A stretch of 64,000 nt of DNA, from assembly GCF_000203795.2 (NCBI RefSeq), contig NW_006281109.1:10001-74000 (forward strand), written 5' to 3'. The translations under genes and the position numbers were made by a program. Below the pieces are notes generated by a model. The model did not search any database, was not told the DNA's origin, and saw nothing but the letters and a program-made list of their open reading frames with translations. The DNA comes from Batrachochytrium dendrobatidis JAM81. Its lineage: Eukaryota > Chytridiomycota > Chytridiomycetes > Rhizophydiales. Positions 12,032 to 22,440 of the stretch are shown in pieces. Positions within the stretch are counted from its first letter, which is position 1; the number at the start of each line of letters is the position of its first letter.

Positions 12032-12133
12032 TTTATGAGGAGAAAAAGAGTAAAAAAGCAATTTATTTGTCAAATTGTAAAACAAAAATCGACTTTTTAA
12101 TCGAGTCAAAATAACAAAATTTTGGGATATTTC

Positions 12134-12148
12134 AAGACAATTCACACG
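12134..12148 (-). promoter_or_regulatory. Motif AAGACAATTCACACG shared by the three NTPase-type CRN loci
   Basis: The plus-strand reading is given. The same motif is at 60146-60160 (reverse complement) ahead of the CRN pseudogene and, with one extra A, at 45628-45643 ahead of the NTPase gene at 43170-45278. In the first two loci it sits about 105-120 bases before the header start. Confidence 0.5.
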
Positions 12149-12181
12149 ATTTAAATATTTGGAAATTAGTCAAATTTACAC

Positions 12182-12273
12182 CAGAATTAATGTCTCATTA
12201 ATGTGAGACATTACTAGTGTGAGAGTGTTGACTTGCATTGTGTGAGACATTAGTAGTGTGTGAATGTGAGACA
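12182..12273 (-). promoter_or_regulatory. Cluster of TGTCTCA boxes with a 10-bp dyad, CRN promoter
   Basis: TGTCTCA in either orientation occurs at 12191-12197, 12204-12210, 12243-12249 and 12267-12273. The first two form a perfect dyad, TAATGTCTCA-6-TGAGACATTA. The cluster is conserved at 60021-60103 ahead of the second locus. Clustered palindromic boxes suggest a transcription-factor binding array. Confidence 0.55.
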
Positions 12274-12515
12274 TTTCTGAATAGTTTAACAATCAAAAAC
12301 CATCAACAATGACGTTTGAACTGGAATTCACATGACTTTCTTGGTTTCTTCCATTTTATAAACACACTCACTCACTTGTTAATAAACAACACAATCGAAT
12401 ATTGATTCATTCTTTCGTGTCTTCAATCAACTGCAACACACTTGGCAATTATGACAACCATCAATATGCCATCATATGTTCACGATCCTCAAATTCAAAA
12501 GTCAATTTGAAAACC

Positions 12516-13930
12516 CCATTTTTAAGCATCTACAAGTCTGCAATATCAGATTTGTGGTTGGTACATAATAGGTTGCCAATAAAAGTCGACAAATTGAGCA
12601 ACTGCAATGTGCCTTGCTGTATGATAGTAACATATCAGAAACTATGAATGCTTTCAAATCAAAAGTCTGCAAACGATGTCACTGCTGGCTTGTAGCCTCT
12701 GTTTACAAACCTACAATCAACATATTCACTGGATTCGTATAATGGTAAATGCTGAACCACAAACCGCTGATGATATTATTATGGACAATGCTCATATGAT
12801 TGGAAATCAAACGATTGGTGCAGTTTCAGATGCTGTTTCATCACACAGAAAGTCTTGCTACAGAGTCTGAATCCAATAGCAGTGAATCTGCAGTTTGACC
12901 AACACAGTCATTAATTATCGTTTGAAACTCGAATCAAGTGATGATGTTGCTGTTTCAGATGCACTCAATGTCATCAATGCAGTAACATTGTAACCAACTC
13001 AAATCATTGATCATGAACCAATTTACCGTGTCTTGATAAAAACACTGATAAACCATCATTCATACATGAGCTTGTCAAAAGTATGGACCGATTGCTGAAC
13101 AGATGTTTAAAGTGGAGCTCAAAACAGTGCAACTCAATGTGCAGCTTTCTCACGACTTTCCCGCTACAAAAAATACAGTCTTGGAACTCAAAGTGTACAT
13201 CAACAATACTTGTGTGTATTGACCATCAATGATGCTGTTGGTGTAGCATACACAATGTGCATTGCATAAACGCTTGTTTGTTTGCTGGAGCTATTTCAAG
13301 CAAGCAAAAATACTAAAAGGTTCAGTTTGATGAATGTCTGGTGTATATTTACAATGAATTCAAACTCGAGAGATTGTCGTATTTTGCATACAAGACATAC
13401 TACAATCTATTACAACAATATCGTGTATTTCAATATGCACCCATTCGATTTACAACAATGGCATAAACATCATCACATTTGAACAATGGTTCAGTCGTAC
13501 AAAGTCCAATAACAGCCATGAATTGTATCAGACATGAACATACTGGTGCAAAATTCACATCAAATAACACACCGCAACAAACATGTTTCTGGTAGATGGT
13601 GGAATTGATGTCATTGATTTTCAAGTACACGATATTGATGTTGAATGATTCAATAAACTATACTCGTCGAATTTGTGTACTTTTTTCAGTTGCATCGTTT
13701 CTGATTCCGAGTTTGAAGCATAATAGTTGCAACAGCGCTGTTGTCCAATTTGCTTGTTTTGTGAATAGTAATCATGATACCACTTGTTTGACGCTTCCTG
13801 TTGTTGAACTGGATATGGATGTCAAATTTGGATGCCAAATTTTGATGCATTGCAAGTAATTGTTGTAGTTTTTGATCGAGTCAATGAATGGCATTTATAG
13901 TTGCTCTAGAAAACAAGTTGTTTGAAATGT
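12516..13930 (+). pseudogene. Decayed protein-coding region, unknown function
   Basis: No intact gene. Plus-strand pieces with protein-like composition lie near 12676-12870, 12900-13230 (several stops), 13340-13480 and 13596-13859 in changing phases. The piece at 13340-13456 reads as a Tyr/Phe/Gln-rich helix-like segment. This suggests one long gene broken by frameshifts and stops. I recognise no domain. Confidence 0.3.
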
Positions 13931-13934
13931 CCTG

Positions 13935-14168
13935 TCATATGTCATATGTTTTGTTGTTTTCAGGTTCACTAATTGTTGATAATGCATCCAATTGATTTCT
14001 GTTCTGACACTGCTCATTTGTCATTGTTGGATCTGGGTTTCTAGATTCAGTAACAAACGTTTCAGCAATTTGGATGTGTTCAAATTCATAATACTTGCAA
14101 GTCTGAATTATTTGATCATCATCTGAAATTGGATACGAGTAATCACTTCCACTGACCACAGTATACAT
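13935..14168 (-). CDS. Small acidic ORF, hypothetical
   Basis: 77 codons from the ATG at 14168. It is acidic, rich in Asp, Glu, Asn and Gln, with no signal peptide or recognised domain. It lies among remnants and may be part of one. Low support. Confidence 0.2.
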   Translation of the reverse strand: MYTVVSGSDYSYPISDDDQIIQTCKYYEFEHIQIAETFVTESRNPDPTMTNEQCQNRNQLDALSTISEPENNKTYDI

Positions 14169-14631
14169 AGTATACACAGCATTACTGTATATTGACTTGT
14201 ATTTTACTCAAAGGTTTGTCCATTCAGTATTCCAACACAATTCCCAACATTGATTGAATGGTTTGCAGTGTTTGTTTTAATTGAACCACTTGATGGATCA
14301 CTTTCATATCTTGATTCAGCAATATCACCAACTACACAATGATGGATGTGATTGTAGTCAAACACAATATGTTGCAAGGCATTAACGTATTGGTTAGTTT
14401 TAGTATATTATTGATAAAATGCAATGATGTTTTGTAATGACGTGTTAAATCCTTCAATCAAACATTGTCTGTTGTGATTTCCAACATTGACAGTGACATG
14501 ACAAACACCTTTTGCTTGTGACAGACTTTGAACAAGTGTATTGCTCCGTTTGTTGTACAATACACGACATGATCAGTTGGTGGTATCATGCAACTGACAA
14601 GTGATTGCAAGTATGACTGATAGTTACAATC

Positions 14632-14845
14632 AACACTGGTTGTTATCATGTCATTGATGTATATGGAACAAACCATGTCAATGTATCAATCAACAATCCA
14701 TTAACTGCTGATGTAATACCCAACACAGTATACACAATCAATGATATGGTTGTTGACCCATTCACAATACTCGACAAATATCAACACATCAGAAAGTTTA
14801 AATTTATTCAAAATCAAATTCATCGACACATCATCAATCTGAATC
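14632..14845 (+). pseudogene. Truncated copy of the ORF at 28766-29446
   Basis: From 14632 the plus strand is nearly identical to about 29195-29410, including the reading frame of that ORF, while upstream sequence is unrelated. It is a 5'-truncated copy carried along with the neighbouring secreted gene in a direct duplication (14632-16700 and 29195-30860). Confidence 0.6.
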
Positions 14846-16144
14846 TTAATTCGGTTCTTCCAATTTCAAACCACGCCTTTTCATAAACCTTTTTAATTCA
14901 TATTTGACATCATGTACTCTTCTGCTTATCTTCTTATACTCTTCTTTCAATTGCTTTTCAGTGTCTGGATCGTATTTTGATCCTGATATATCTTCTCCCA
15001 TTGCTAACGCTGACCATTGTTCAAATTTAAGGGCTGCATATTCACGACATTCTTTGTGCTTTTTCTTTTGTATTATTTCAGACAATTCAAGCCTTTGCTT
15101 TATACGATTAAAGGTTCTTTGATATCTTTCGCTTAATACAATCACTTGATTTGAAACAGTATTAGCAGACTTGCCTTGTCCCATTGGTTGTTGTTGGTCT
15201 TGACTGGAAGTACTTGGAACAGCTACATTAATTGGGTCTTGACTGGGAATATTTGGATTAATTATATCAAATAATGGTTTCCAGTATTCGTCAGAAGTAC
15301 TTGGATTGGGTTCATTGGTTGAACCAGGCGCTTGACTGGAAGTACTTGGACTGGATTGATCAATCGGCTGTTGTGGATCTTGGTCGGAAATATTTAAATC
15401 AGTTGCATCTATTGGGTGTTGCTGAGTTTGATCAGGAATACTTGAACTAGGTTGATCAGCTGGTTGTTGTTGGTATTTGTCAAAATTGCTTGAACCGACT
15501 TGATCAATTGGGTCAAATGCTTGACTGGGAGTATTTAAACCAGCTATATCAAACAGTTCTTGCCATTCTTCAAAAGCGTCTGAATTGACTTCATCTATTA
15601 AGCGTTGCCAGTCTTTGTCAGGAATGTCTAGACCGGGTTCATCAGTTGATTGTTTTCGACTTTGTTTGGAAGCACTCGGACCGGCTTGATCCATTGGTTG
15701 TTGTTGGTCATATTTGGAAGTGTTTGAACCGGGTTCATCAATCGGCCGTTTTCGACCTCGTCTGGAAGTACTTGGATCAACTACATCTATTGATTGTTGC
15801 TGATCTTTGGGAATATTTGAATCAGGTTTATCAGTTGTACCAGATACTTGGCTGGAAGTGCTTGAACTGGGTTGATCTACTATATTTTTCCAGTCTTCAT
15901 TGGAAGTGCTTGGATCAGTCGAATCAAATAGGTATTTCCAGTCTTCGTCGAAAATGCTTAAATTAGTTGCATCCACTATACTTTGCAAGTCGCCCAAAGT
16001 ATTTGGATTAGGTTCATCAGTTGGACCAGACATTTGGCTTGAAGTGCTTGATGCTTGGAGTGGACCATCGTTACCAGTCGGTATCAGTATTGCATTGGCG
16101 GTTGCTGCCGCAGTCAGTACGAATAGAATATCAACCAATTTCAT
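14846..16144 (-). CDS. Secreted protein with Ser/Gln/Pro/Asp-rich repeats and basic helical C-terminus
   Basis: 432 residues from the ATG at 16144, which gives a clean signal peptide (MKLVDILFVLTAAATANA); the frame extends four codons further without an ATG. Residues ~20-330 are degenerate repeats of about 17 residues built around STSSQ, QQPIDQ and W..LFD motifs. The last ~100 residues are charged and helical, with Arg/Lys-rich stretches and a KRFMKRRG motif. A second copy is at 29394-30257. Known in this genus as lineage-specific secreted proteins; function unknown. Secretion is predicted only from the signal peptide. Confidence 0.8.
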   Translation of the reverse strand: MKLVDILFVLTAAATANAILIPTGNDGPLQASSTSSQMSGPTDEPNPNTLGDLQSIVDATNLSIFDEDWKYLFDSTDPSTSNEDWKNIVDQPSSSTSSQVSGTTDKPDSNIPKDQQQSIDVVDPSTSRRGRKRPIDEPGSNTSKYDQQQPMDQAGPSASKQSRKQSTDEPGLDIPDKDWQRLIDEVNSDAFEEWQELFDIAGLNTPSQAFDPIDQVGSSNFDKYQQQPADQPSSSIPDQTQQHPIDATDLNISDQDPQQPIDQSSPSTSSQAPGSTNEPNPSTSDEYWKPLFDIINPNIPSQDPINVAVPSTSSQDQQQPMGQGKSANTVSNQVIVLSERYQRTFNRIKQRLELSEIIQKKKHKECREYAALKFEQWSALAMGEDISGSKYDPDTEKQLKEEYKKISRRVHDVKYELKRFMKRRGLKLEEPN

Positions 16145-17169
16145 CAAACCAATCAATGGGTTTAAACAATTAATACAAAAACAGAGTGTTGAGATTGGTG
16201 TCGATTATAAAGCTAAAGGTAATCGATTGTATTTGTATGTTTTGTATAGCAAACCAACCCTTTTAGGTTAACCAACAACACAGGGTTACTTGATTGCTTG
16301 TAATGAGCCAATATCAAACTAGACAGTATGTTACCCCTATCCACAATATCATATTGATCAATTTGCTATTCATGTCGATTGAATTATGCTTTTACGACCC
16401 TTTTATCAGGTATGTTGAAAAGCACACCCTTCAGGAGTGTTGTGCAGCCACAAACGCTCCTTTTTACAACCATATTCAAGTAAAATGAATCACTTTGATA
16501 TTCATCCTGCAATGATTGTATTCTGCATTGCAATATACAATGGTTACTACACATTGACTGCATTGATTGTTCCAAATACAACGATCATCATATGACACAC
16601 AATCAGACTATAGTGTTGAATCTACACATTGTGCACTTTTAGTAATCATACATTGTACGATCACCAAGTTTGAACCCACATTCATGTTGTGTTTGACTGT
16701 CAATATTGTCAATACAACTCTGTACACACATTTGTTGTGTTCATCACCATCCAACCCAATCTCACCATTTCAATCAATCTTGGTCAATGTTGATGATTTA
16801 CACGCTAATTCATTATCCAATCTTGTCTGACATTATTATTGGTTTTAATCACATTTGGTTTATACAACTGCCATGATTTGTACTACCATTATCATTGTGT
16901 ATCTGATCACCAAACATTCCAATACATCAATAATACCACAGTGTAAACAGTAATACAGTTGATCAGTATTGTGGCAATACTTTTCATTCAAGTTTGTATT
17001 TGGAAATACTCGATACTGAGCAAATGATCGATTCTGTTGTACAAACGGGTTATTAGCAGTGAATGAGTAATCAACTAGACTGTTTACAATGTAATCAGAC
17101 TAAATACACACAATACTGTCAATCTATGCAAGAAACATGTATCAACCAAAATAACAGACATTTCTAAAA
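16145..17169. repeat. Upstream flank with dispersed repeats
   Basis: 16160-16760 matches the flank of the second copy (30260-30860) in direct orientation. 16600-16840 also matches 42180-42440 in inverted orientation. It contains the ~160-base 'gatcaccaagtttgaaccca' repeat seen at several sites in the window. No gene recognised. Confidence 0.65.
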
Positions 17170-18247
17170 CCAACCCGTGATAAAGGACGAGTTGGGTTGT
17201 CATATATATGGTTGCATATCTACCAAACAGATCCAGACCGTACCATTATGCATGATATTATCCTGTTATAGTTCAGTTATATCCACAACATTGTGTCTAG
17301 TACACATCCAACCCTCAACGCGCCAGAATAAATTGAAACCACTTGCCAATAGATTCATGGCGCTGTACTAGCGTATACGCTTGGTCTGATGGTGACTAGT
17401 TGTATGCCAAACATGAGAGCATCTGGCAGTCAGCCCTAGATGTTGTGCACGTTTGGTGAATACAAGTACAGTTGGATGTCACGGATAGCAACAATCGACA
17501 TGACAGTGGACACTATTGGACATGTACACTACAATGTGACTGTCAGCAACCATCACCATCAGTGTGTATCATGTGCTTAAAAAGTACTCGCATGCATTGG
17601 ATTCAACACCACGTTTGTGATTGGGTTTGATTGGATTGTATTGGTGATGTTGTTTTGCATATACCAGTATATTGTGTGCTGATTTGAATGGCATGGTCAT
17701 CCATTGTGGTTCATGTACACGATGACAATCTGACCTGTTGACACGGCCAGTTTGTTGAACGACCTGCCAATCTTCAATTCAATTATAGTACAACATCACT
17801 CATTTGGTGTAGCAGCGACAGATTGCCGAGTTTGATGTTGATCATGTTGTGACACAATCAGCAGTGTTTGATGTGTACAGTCTAGATTAACCTAAAATGA
17901 CTGTGCAGTCATACCAATGGAAAAGTCATGGTTTTGAAATACTGCAACAACAGGCTGTTGGATGCTGTTGTGTCCGAGTGATCCAAAACACGACCAATTG
18001 AACAATCAGTCAAGTATTTGGTATACAGTGGCAGTATGTGCTGTAGTAATGGATTGTATGTGATGATAACTATCCATAATGGCACTACCTGATCACTGGA
18101 TACATGACCCCAATTGAGAATATCAATGCAATATACTAGTGAGGTTGATTATACACCAACAGTGATGCTTGTATATTGATTCACCCTACAGGGTGTTTTT
18201 GGCTTTTTTTAAATATCCGTTTGAAGTGCTGATTATCACCCTTGAAG
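17170..18247. repeat. Far-upstream block of pseudoprotease B, inverted copy of 40741-41870
   Basis: Near-continuous match to the reverse complement of the region upstream of copy C, and partly to 53483-54306 upstream of copy D. It includes the palindrome CACCCTACAGGGTG at 18182-18195. No coding sequence is supported. Confidence 0.75.
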
Positions 18248-18270
18248 CTGCCGTCGTTACAAAACGGCAG
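18248..18270 (+). promoter_or_regulatory. Conserved dyad (CTGCCGT-9-ACGGCAG) upstream of gene B
   Basis: 7-bp perfect inverted repeat 45-67 bases before the ATG, equivalent to the dyads at 5972, 40720 and 53462. Confidence 0.6.
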
Positions 18271-18314
18271 TCATCTACCAGATTCACGACACTTTCATCA
18301 CACTACTCGATACA

Positions 18315-19944
18315 ATGCTGATTACTCTAGAATGCGTTATACTTGCGTTGCAGGCGGTTGCTGCAGTTCGACTTGCATTACACTCACCAATTGGAATTGA
18401 CAGTCAATCAAATAATAGGCTGTCAAAACGATCACCCGTTGAGTTGGATGGTGATATCAAGAAATGTTACAGAATGAAATCCAATGTTGATGGAGTTGAT
18501 GTATGTATCATGCCATGCATTGTAGTTTGATGTCAACAATATTACATTGATATCAATCTCACACTTGTTTAAAATAGTTGGGTTTACTAGTCGATTCAAC
18601 AATGTCTGATACAATCGTACCACTTCCTAGTTCAAGCAACGATGTAGGTTTGGCTCCAGAAAGTACTCCAAGTGGGGAACCCGTTACTATAAAGTACAAA
18701 GGCGAAGAGTATAGTGGGTTTAGTTCCGATGCAGTTGTGACGATTCCAGATACTGGGATAACTGGCATCAAATTACCAGTACTAGCAGTTAAAAAACAAT
18801 CGCCAGATATAGTTGGTATCAATCCAAAGTTTGATGGAGTATTTGGATTTGGCTACTCCTCGTTGTCAAAGCATCATCCACCAGCCTCTGCGATGGATGT
18901 TTTGTACAGCAATGATGTCATTCCCAATAACGAGGTTAGTCTTCAACTATGTCCATATGATATGCTGCAGCAAAGTTTCATCAATATAGGAAACACGGGC
19001 ATAACTCCAAAATGCGGGACAGATGGAAGCAGTGTTGCATGGGTAGACTCACCAACAAACGATCAATTTACTGTCAACATCAAGAGTATACTAGTCAATG
19101 GCGAAAAAGTGGAGCTGCCTGCTGAATTCCAAAAAAAAGTGGAACATGGACATACTTTGTACTCGCGTGTGGAAACATGCTTTTTATATATGCGTTTTCC
19201 CAAAGTAGTCGTGACAGCGTTGGTCAATGCTATTGTTGGTAGTGGTGCTATCACTATCAAGAATAAGGTGCTTAAACGCAAGCACAAGCTCAGCCCGGAA
19301 GATATTGATAACATATTCTGGAAACATCATCTAATGATTAGATCCGATTTTAAAATCAAATGGGAAAAGCTGCCGTCGCTTTCAATTACAATGCATGCTA
19401 AAAATCCCGTAACTGATGACAACCGTGATTCTGTTGTAACAATTAAGTTGGGTCCCAAAGACTATATACAGATAATTGATTCTAAACATGGTAAATATTT
19501 GACAATTGTATGCAATATGTGTTGTTTGATTAATCTGACTAATATAATGTTGAATCATAGACCTGTTTTCTGTGACAGCTGGTTCAAATGACAAAGCAAC
19601 TCTTGGTATTCCATTTATTACTCGACTTGAAGTCACATTTGATTTACAAAATACACGCATTGGGTTTGGTCCTGGATGTGGATGCGAAACCGTGACTGAT
19701 GGATATCCTACTATTTCAAACGGTGATCAAGTGCTCTGGCCATTATCACAGTAAGTTGTTTGATATTGATGTGTGGATATGTCAATTGATACTGATCATG
19801 AATTTGATGCATACTGTTAGATTGCCTGAACAACCAAGTACTTCAAGTTCAGAGGGCAGATCTACTCTTAGGAGATCATTGTCGCGATTTGGTAGTGCTC
19901 GTCGTGGTAGTAAGCATTCAAAGGCCACTCACAAGAAAGCTTGA
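18315..19944 (+). CDS. Secreted pepsin-like (A1) protein, predicted non-catalytic, copy B
   Basis: Exons 18315-18500, 18578-19490, 19579-19750 and 19821-19944 keep frame and give 464 residues. Signal peptide, SKR/SP processing site, FDGVFGFGY and the C-terminal LGIPF...RIGFG are as in copy A. The first catalytic motif reads DSTM in place of DTGS; the second site reads R-V-E, so the second catalytic Asp is Arg. The intron-2 donor used by copy A is mutated (ATATTT); the model uses GTAAAT nearby with a different acceptor, and the frame still closes. The last exon differs from A and C: about 40 residues, Ser/Arg/Lys-rich and ending THKKA. Its 3' neighbour is a convergent secreted gene at 20907-21707, the same pairing as copy D with 50078-50974. 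Confidence 0.83.
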
Positions 19945-20906
19945 GGACTAAATAGATATATCAATAAAACTGGTTATTTTTTGAATGGATGGTGGTCATG
20001 ATTATTTATAGTTGATATGGTGTACGCCAGGACTCTCGATGTGAATTATCATCAACTACAACTGATCAAGTAACTGTGCCTGAAAACACCCACCACACTG
20101 TCAAGAGTCACACAATGACTCTCAATAAACTCGACTGAATACAATTCATTAGTGACAAACTGATATTATATGTATTTTTAATGTGGTGTGTTCAAGTCGT
20201 GCATGTATTGGATCAATCCAGTGTGTATCGTAGTTGTTTGAATACACATCATGATCGCATAGCTCAGTCATGGTATGCATTGTTGGAATCCATCACTGTA
20301 TCTGGATGATCATGTCGATATTGGATGCGCGATATCAACAGTTGAAATATGGTATACTGCTACAAATGCCATGATTATTACATTCCATTAGTATGTGTGA
20401 TCATATTGCACCAATCGACCAGTATACGATCACTGCATACATCAACATGTGCATAATGGCCATATTGTTGGCATTGTATATTCAACATGTGATATTTGAC
20501 ACTTGACAGAGTTGATACTGCGATTGATGTGTGTGATCAGTCAGGCTATTGATGCAACTATTTTGACACTACAATCAACGAGTCAAACCAGTCAAATTGG
20601 TCAGATCTGATATCAACACACATGACTATTGCTGGTATTGGTGTTGCATGTGTCAATACGACATGACAAGCAATATCATATTGACACAATACACACATGC
20701 ATGTCAGCATCATCAATGTGTACAACTATGCAATATACAATCAACTGTATCGTATTGGAAATACAAGTGTCAATGTACAATATGATATCATGCCAACCAA
20801 GACCGTGTACAATGATCAGATACAATGCATGTACATACAATTTTATTGTAAATTTAATCAGAAATACAGTCGAATCGGTTGAAATCAGTCCAGATTAGCA
20901 TTCAAG
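19945..20906. repeat. Intergenic; inverted copy of 51000-51780
   Basis: The first 200 bases match the 3' flanks of copies C and D. 20190-20300 and 20590-20830 match the reverse complement of 51120-51560. Part of an inverted segmental duplication; no gene seen. Confidence 0.65.
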
Positions 20907-21707
20907 TCAATTGGATGGATCGTCACGTCTGGATCGCTGAAAGAATGATTTCAATCCATTCATAAACTTGGATGAACCTTTCCGTCTATTGGAAGAAGCT
21001 CCCTGTCCAGTGGATCCAGATTCAGATGGTGTATCCGGTGATGGTTGTGAATCTTGATGCTGTTGTTGGCCACTAGGTTTCTGACCAAGACGCTTACTGC
21101 GTCCTGATGATTGTCCTTTATTACCTGATCCGTCAAAGTATTCCATAACGGAAGGATGTTTGCCGATAAGCGAAAGTTGCTGACCAAATGATTTAGGATC
21201 CCAAGGCCCTCCAAAAACGAGTTCCACAAGATCTATTTCGACGAGTTCCAGTTCAAAACTAATACTATTACATTCGGACTCGCACTCATGGTAGTCTTTT
21301 CCAAGATCGGCAAGTTTGGCTTTTTGAGCTTTAAGATCAACCTTAGTCTCCTGAATTTCATCATCATATTTTGGACCGCCACTGTTTCCTTGAGCTTTAT
21401 GTTTCAAAACTTGAATCTTTCTCCCCAAGTTCATTACCAGTTTCTTTTGATCCTCATATTCAGATTTTAAGGAGTTGCATATTCTTCCATAATGATTACG
21501 ATTATGATTTAGCTTTAGGTGTTTTTCGAGCAAATCCTTGATGATGTTTGGAAGTGGATTAAGACCGCCTAAGCCTATACCGTTTGGATTATGAGTTGGC
21601 GAGGTGTTAGACTCGGTGCTTGTAGTTGCACTGGGATCGATTGGATTGGCAATAGTAACCGAGCAGGCAAACAGGATCGATGACAATACAGCAACTGCGA
21701 GCTTCAT
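20907..21707 (-). CDS. Small secreted coiled-coil protein (MKLAV family)
   Basis: 266 residues from the ATG at 21707. Signal peptide MKLAVAVLSSILFACSVTIA, then a Ser/Thr-rich linker, a charged heptad-like helical region (residues ~60-150, with E/K/Q/L patterns and a few Cys), and a polar Ser/Gln/Gly tail ending in a basic helix (SKFMNGLKSFFQRSRR). Paralogue of 50078-50974; more distantly similar to 35163-35753. Lineage-specific and of unknown function. A shared leader motif (GAGCAAGTTGTAAT on the plus strand, about 21722-21735) and a TATA box (TATATAAATA, minus strand, 21765-21774) lie upstream. Confidence 0.82.
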   Translation of the reverse strand: MKLAVAVLSSILFACSVTIANPIDPSATTSTESNTSPTHNPNGIGLGGLNPLPNIIKDLLEKHLKLNHNRNHYGRICNSLKSEYEDQKKLVMNLGRKIQVLKHKAQGNSGGPKYDDEIQETKVDLKAQKAKLADLGKDYHECESECNSISFELELVEIDLVELVFGGPWDPKSFGQQLSLIGKHPSVMEYFDGSGNKGQSSGRSKRLGQKPSGQQQHQDSQPSPDTPSESGSTGQGASSNRRKGSSKFMNGLKSFFQRSRRDDPSN

Positions 21708-21721
21708 TCTACTGGTTTGGT

Positions 21722-21774
21722 TGAGCAAGTTGTAATGTCATTCAACAGGTCAAGTTTTGAACTGTATTTATATA
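21722..21774 (-). promoter_or_regulatory. Leader motif and TATA box of the secreted gene at 20907
   Basis: The leader motif ATTACAACTTGCTC (minus strand) recurs 15-30 bases before the ATG of the genes at 35163-35753 and, as TTTACAACTTGCTC, at 50078-50974. TATATAAATA lies about 60 bases upstream of the ATG. Confidence 0.5.
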
Positions 21775-21849
21775 CATTATTGAATAAATGATATTAAAAG
21801 CATATCCCTTGAATGACCGTTTTAAGGGTTAGCGTTGTCAGGGTTGATA

Positions 21850-22440
21850 TTGATTTGTGATCAATGCCAAACTTTGAAGAGTCTCCCTTTATATGATATC
21901 CGCAATCGTGGCTGAGCTGCTATCTGACCATACACTCGAATATCATATGGTTGGTCATAAAGCTTCACCCTAAAAATGGCTATGGTCAAGGGTTAGGGTT
22001 AAGAAATGAGCATAGACCAAAACTGAAATGAGTTGACACTCGGCTATTAGTTGGTCATCAATATGTGCCGTGATATTCCATGCTTGTTAAAATAGCAAGT
22101 AATTGGCATGATTCAACGTACAAGTAGTGTATAGTGAGCATCGGATGATACTGTTTTACTTGAACAAGAGTGCTAAATCCGTTGGAATAATTGTAATTTA
22201 GTCGTCTATTTCTGTACTACATTTTACATTCTCATTGTTACACAACATCAAATGTCTGCAAAGAAAACAGCTGGAAATGGAATGCGTTTGTAGGAATAGA
22301 AAACATCATACACAAGATGGCAGCAGTATTGCGTACATACAAATCAAAGTATGCTATCATGATTGTCAACGGATTGATTGAAAACAACTTTATATCCAAC
22401 TTGCCCATCAACAACCAACAACTCTGCAAGATCCTTCTTG
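21850..22440. repeat. Inverted repeat arm, left (partner 34140-34715)
   Basis: About 580 bases match 34140-34715 in reverse complement with moderate divergence. Each arm contains a short telomere-like stretch (GGGTTAGGGTTAAG here at 21990-22003) and, at its inner end, the first ~40 codons of the same unrecognised gene (start near 22317). Confidence 0.75.

Larger units (their letters stand above)
12032..12515. repeat. Inverted-repeat arm: CRN promoter block, copy 1
   Basis: Together with the header coding region down to about 11780, this arm matches 59785-60525 in inverted orientation with few differences, roughly 740 bases in all. The outer part (12402-12515) matches the 5' end of the decayed retrotransposon at 59785-59895. 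Confidence 0.8.

Noticed and set aside
12032..12145. N-terminal extension of the CRN gene beginning at a GTG
   Set aside because: The same open stretch precedes a proper ATG in the copy at 60263, so it is most likely untranslated leader that happens to be open.
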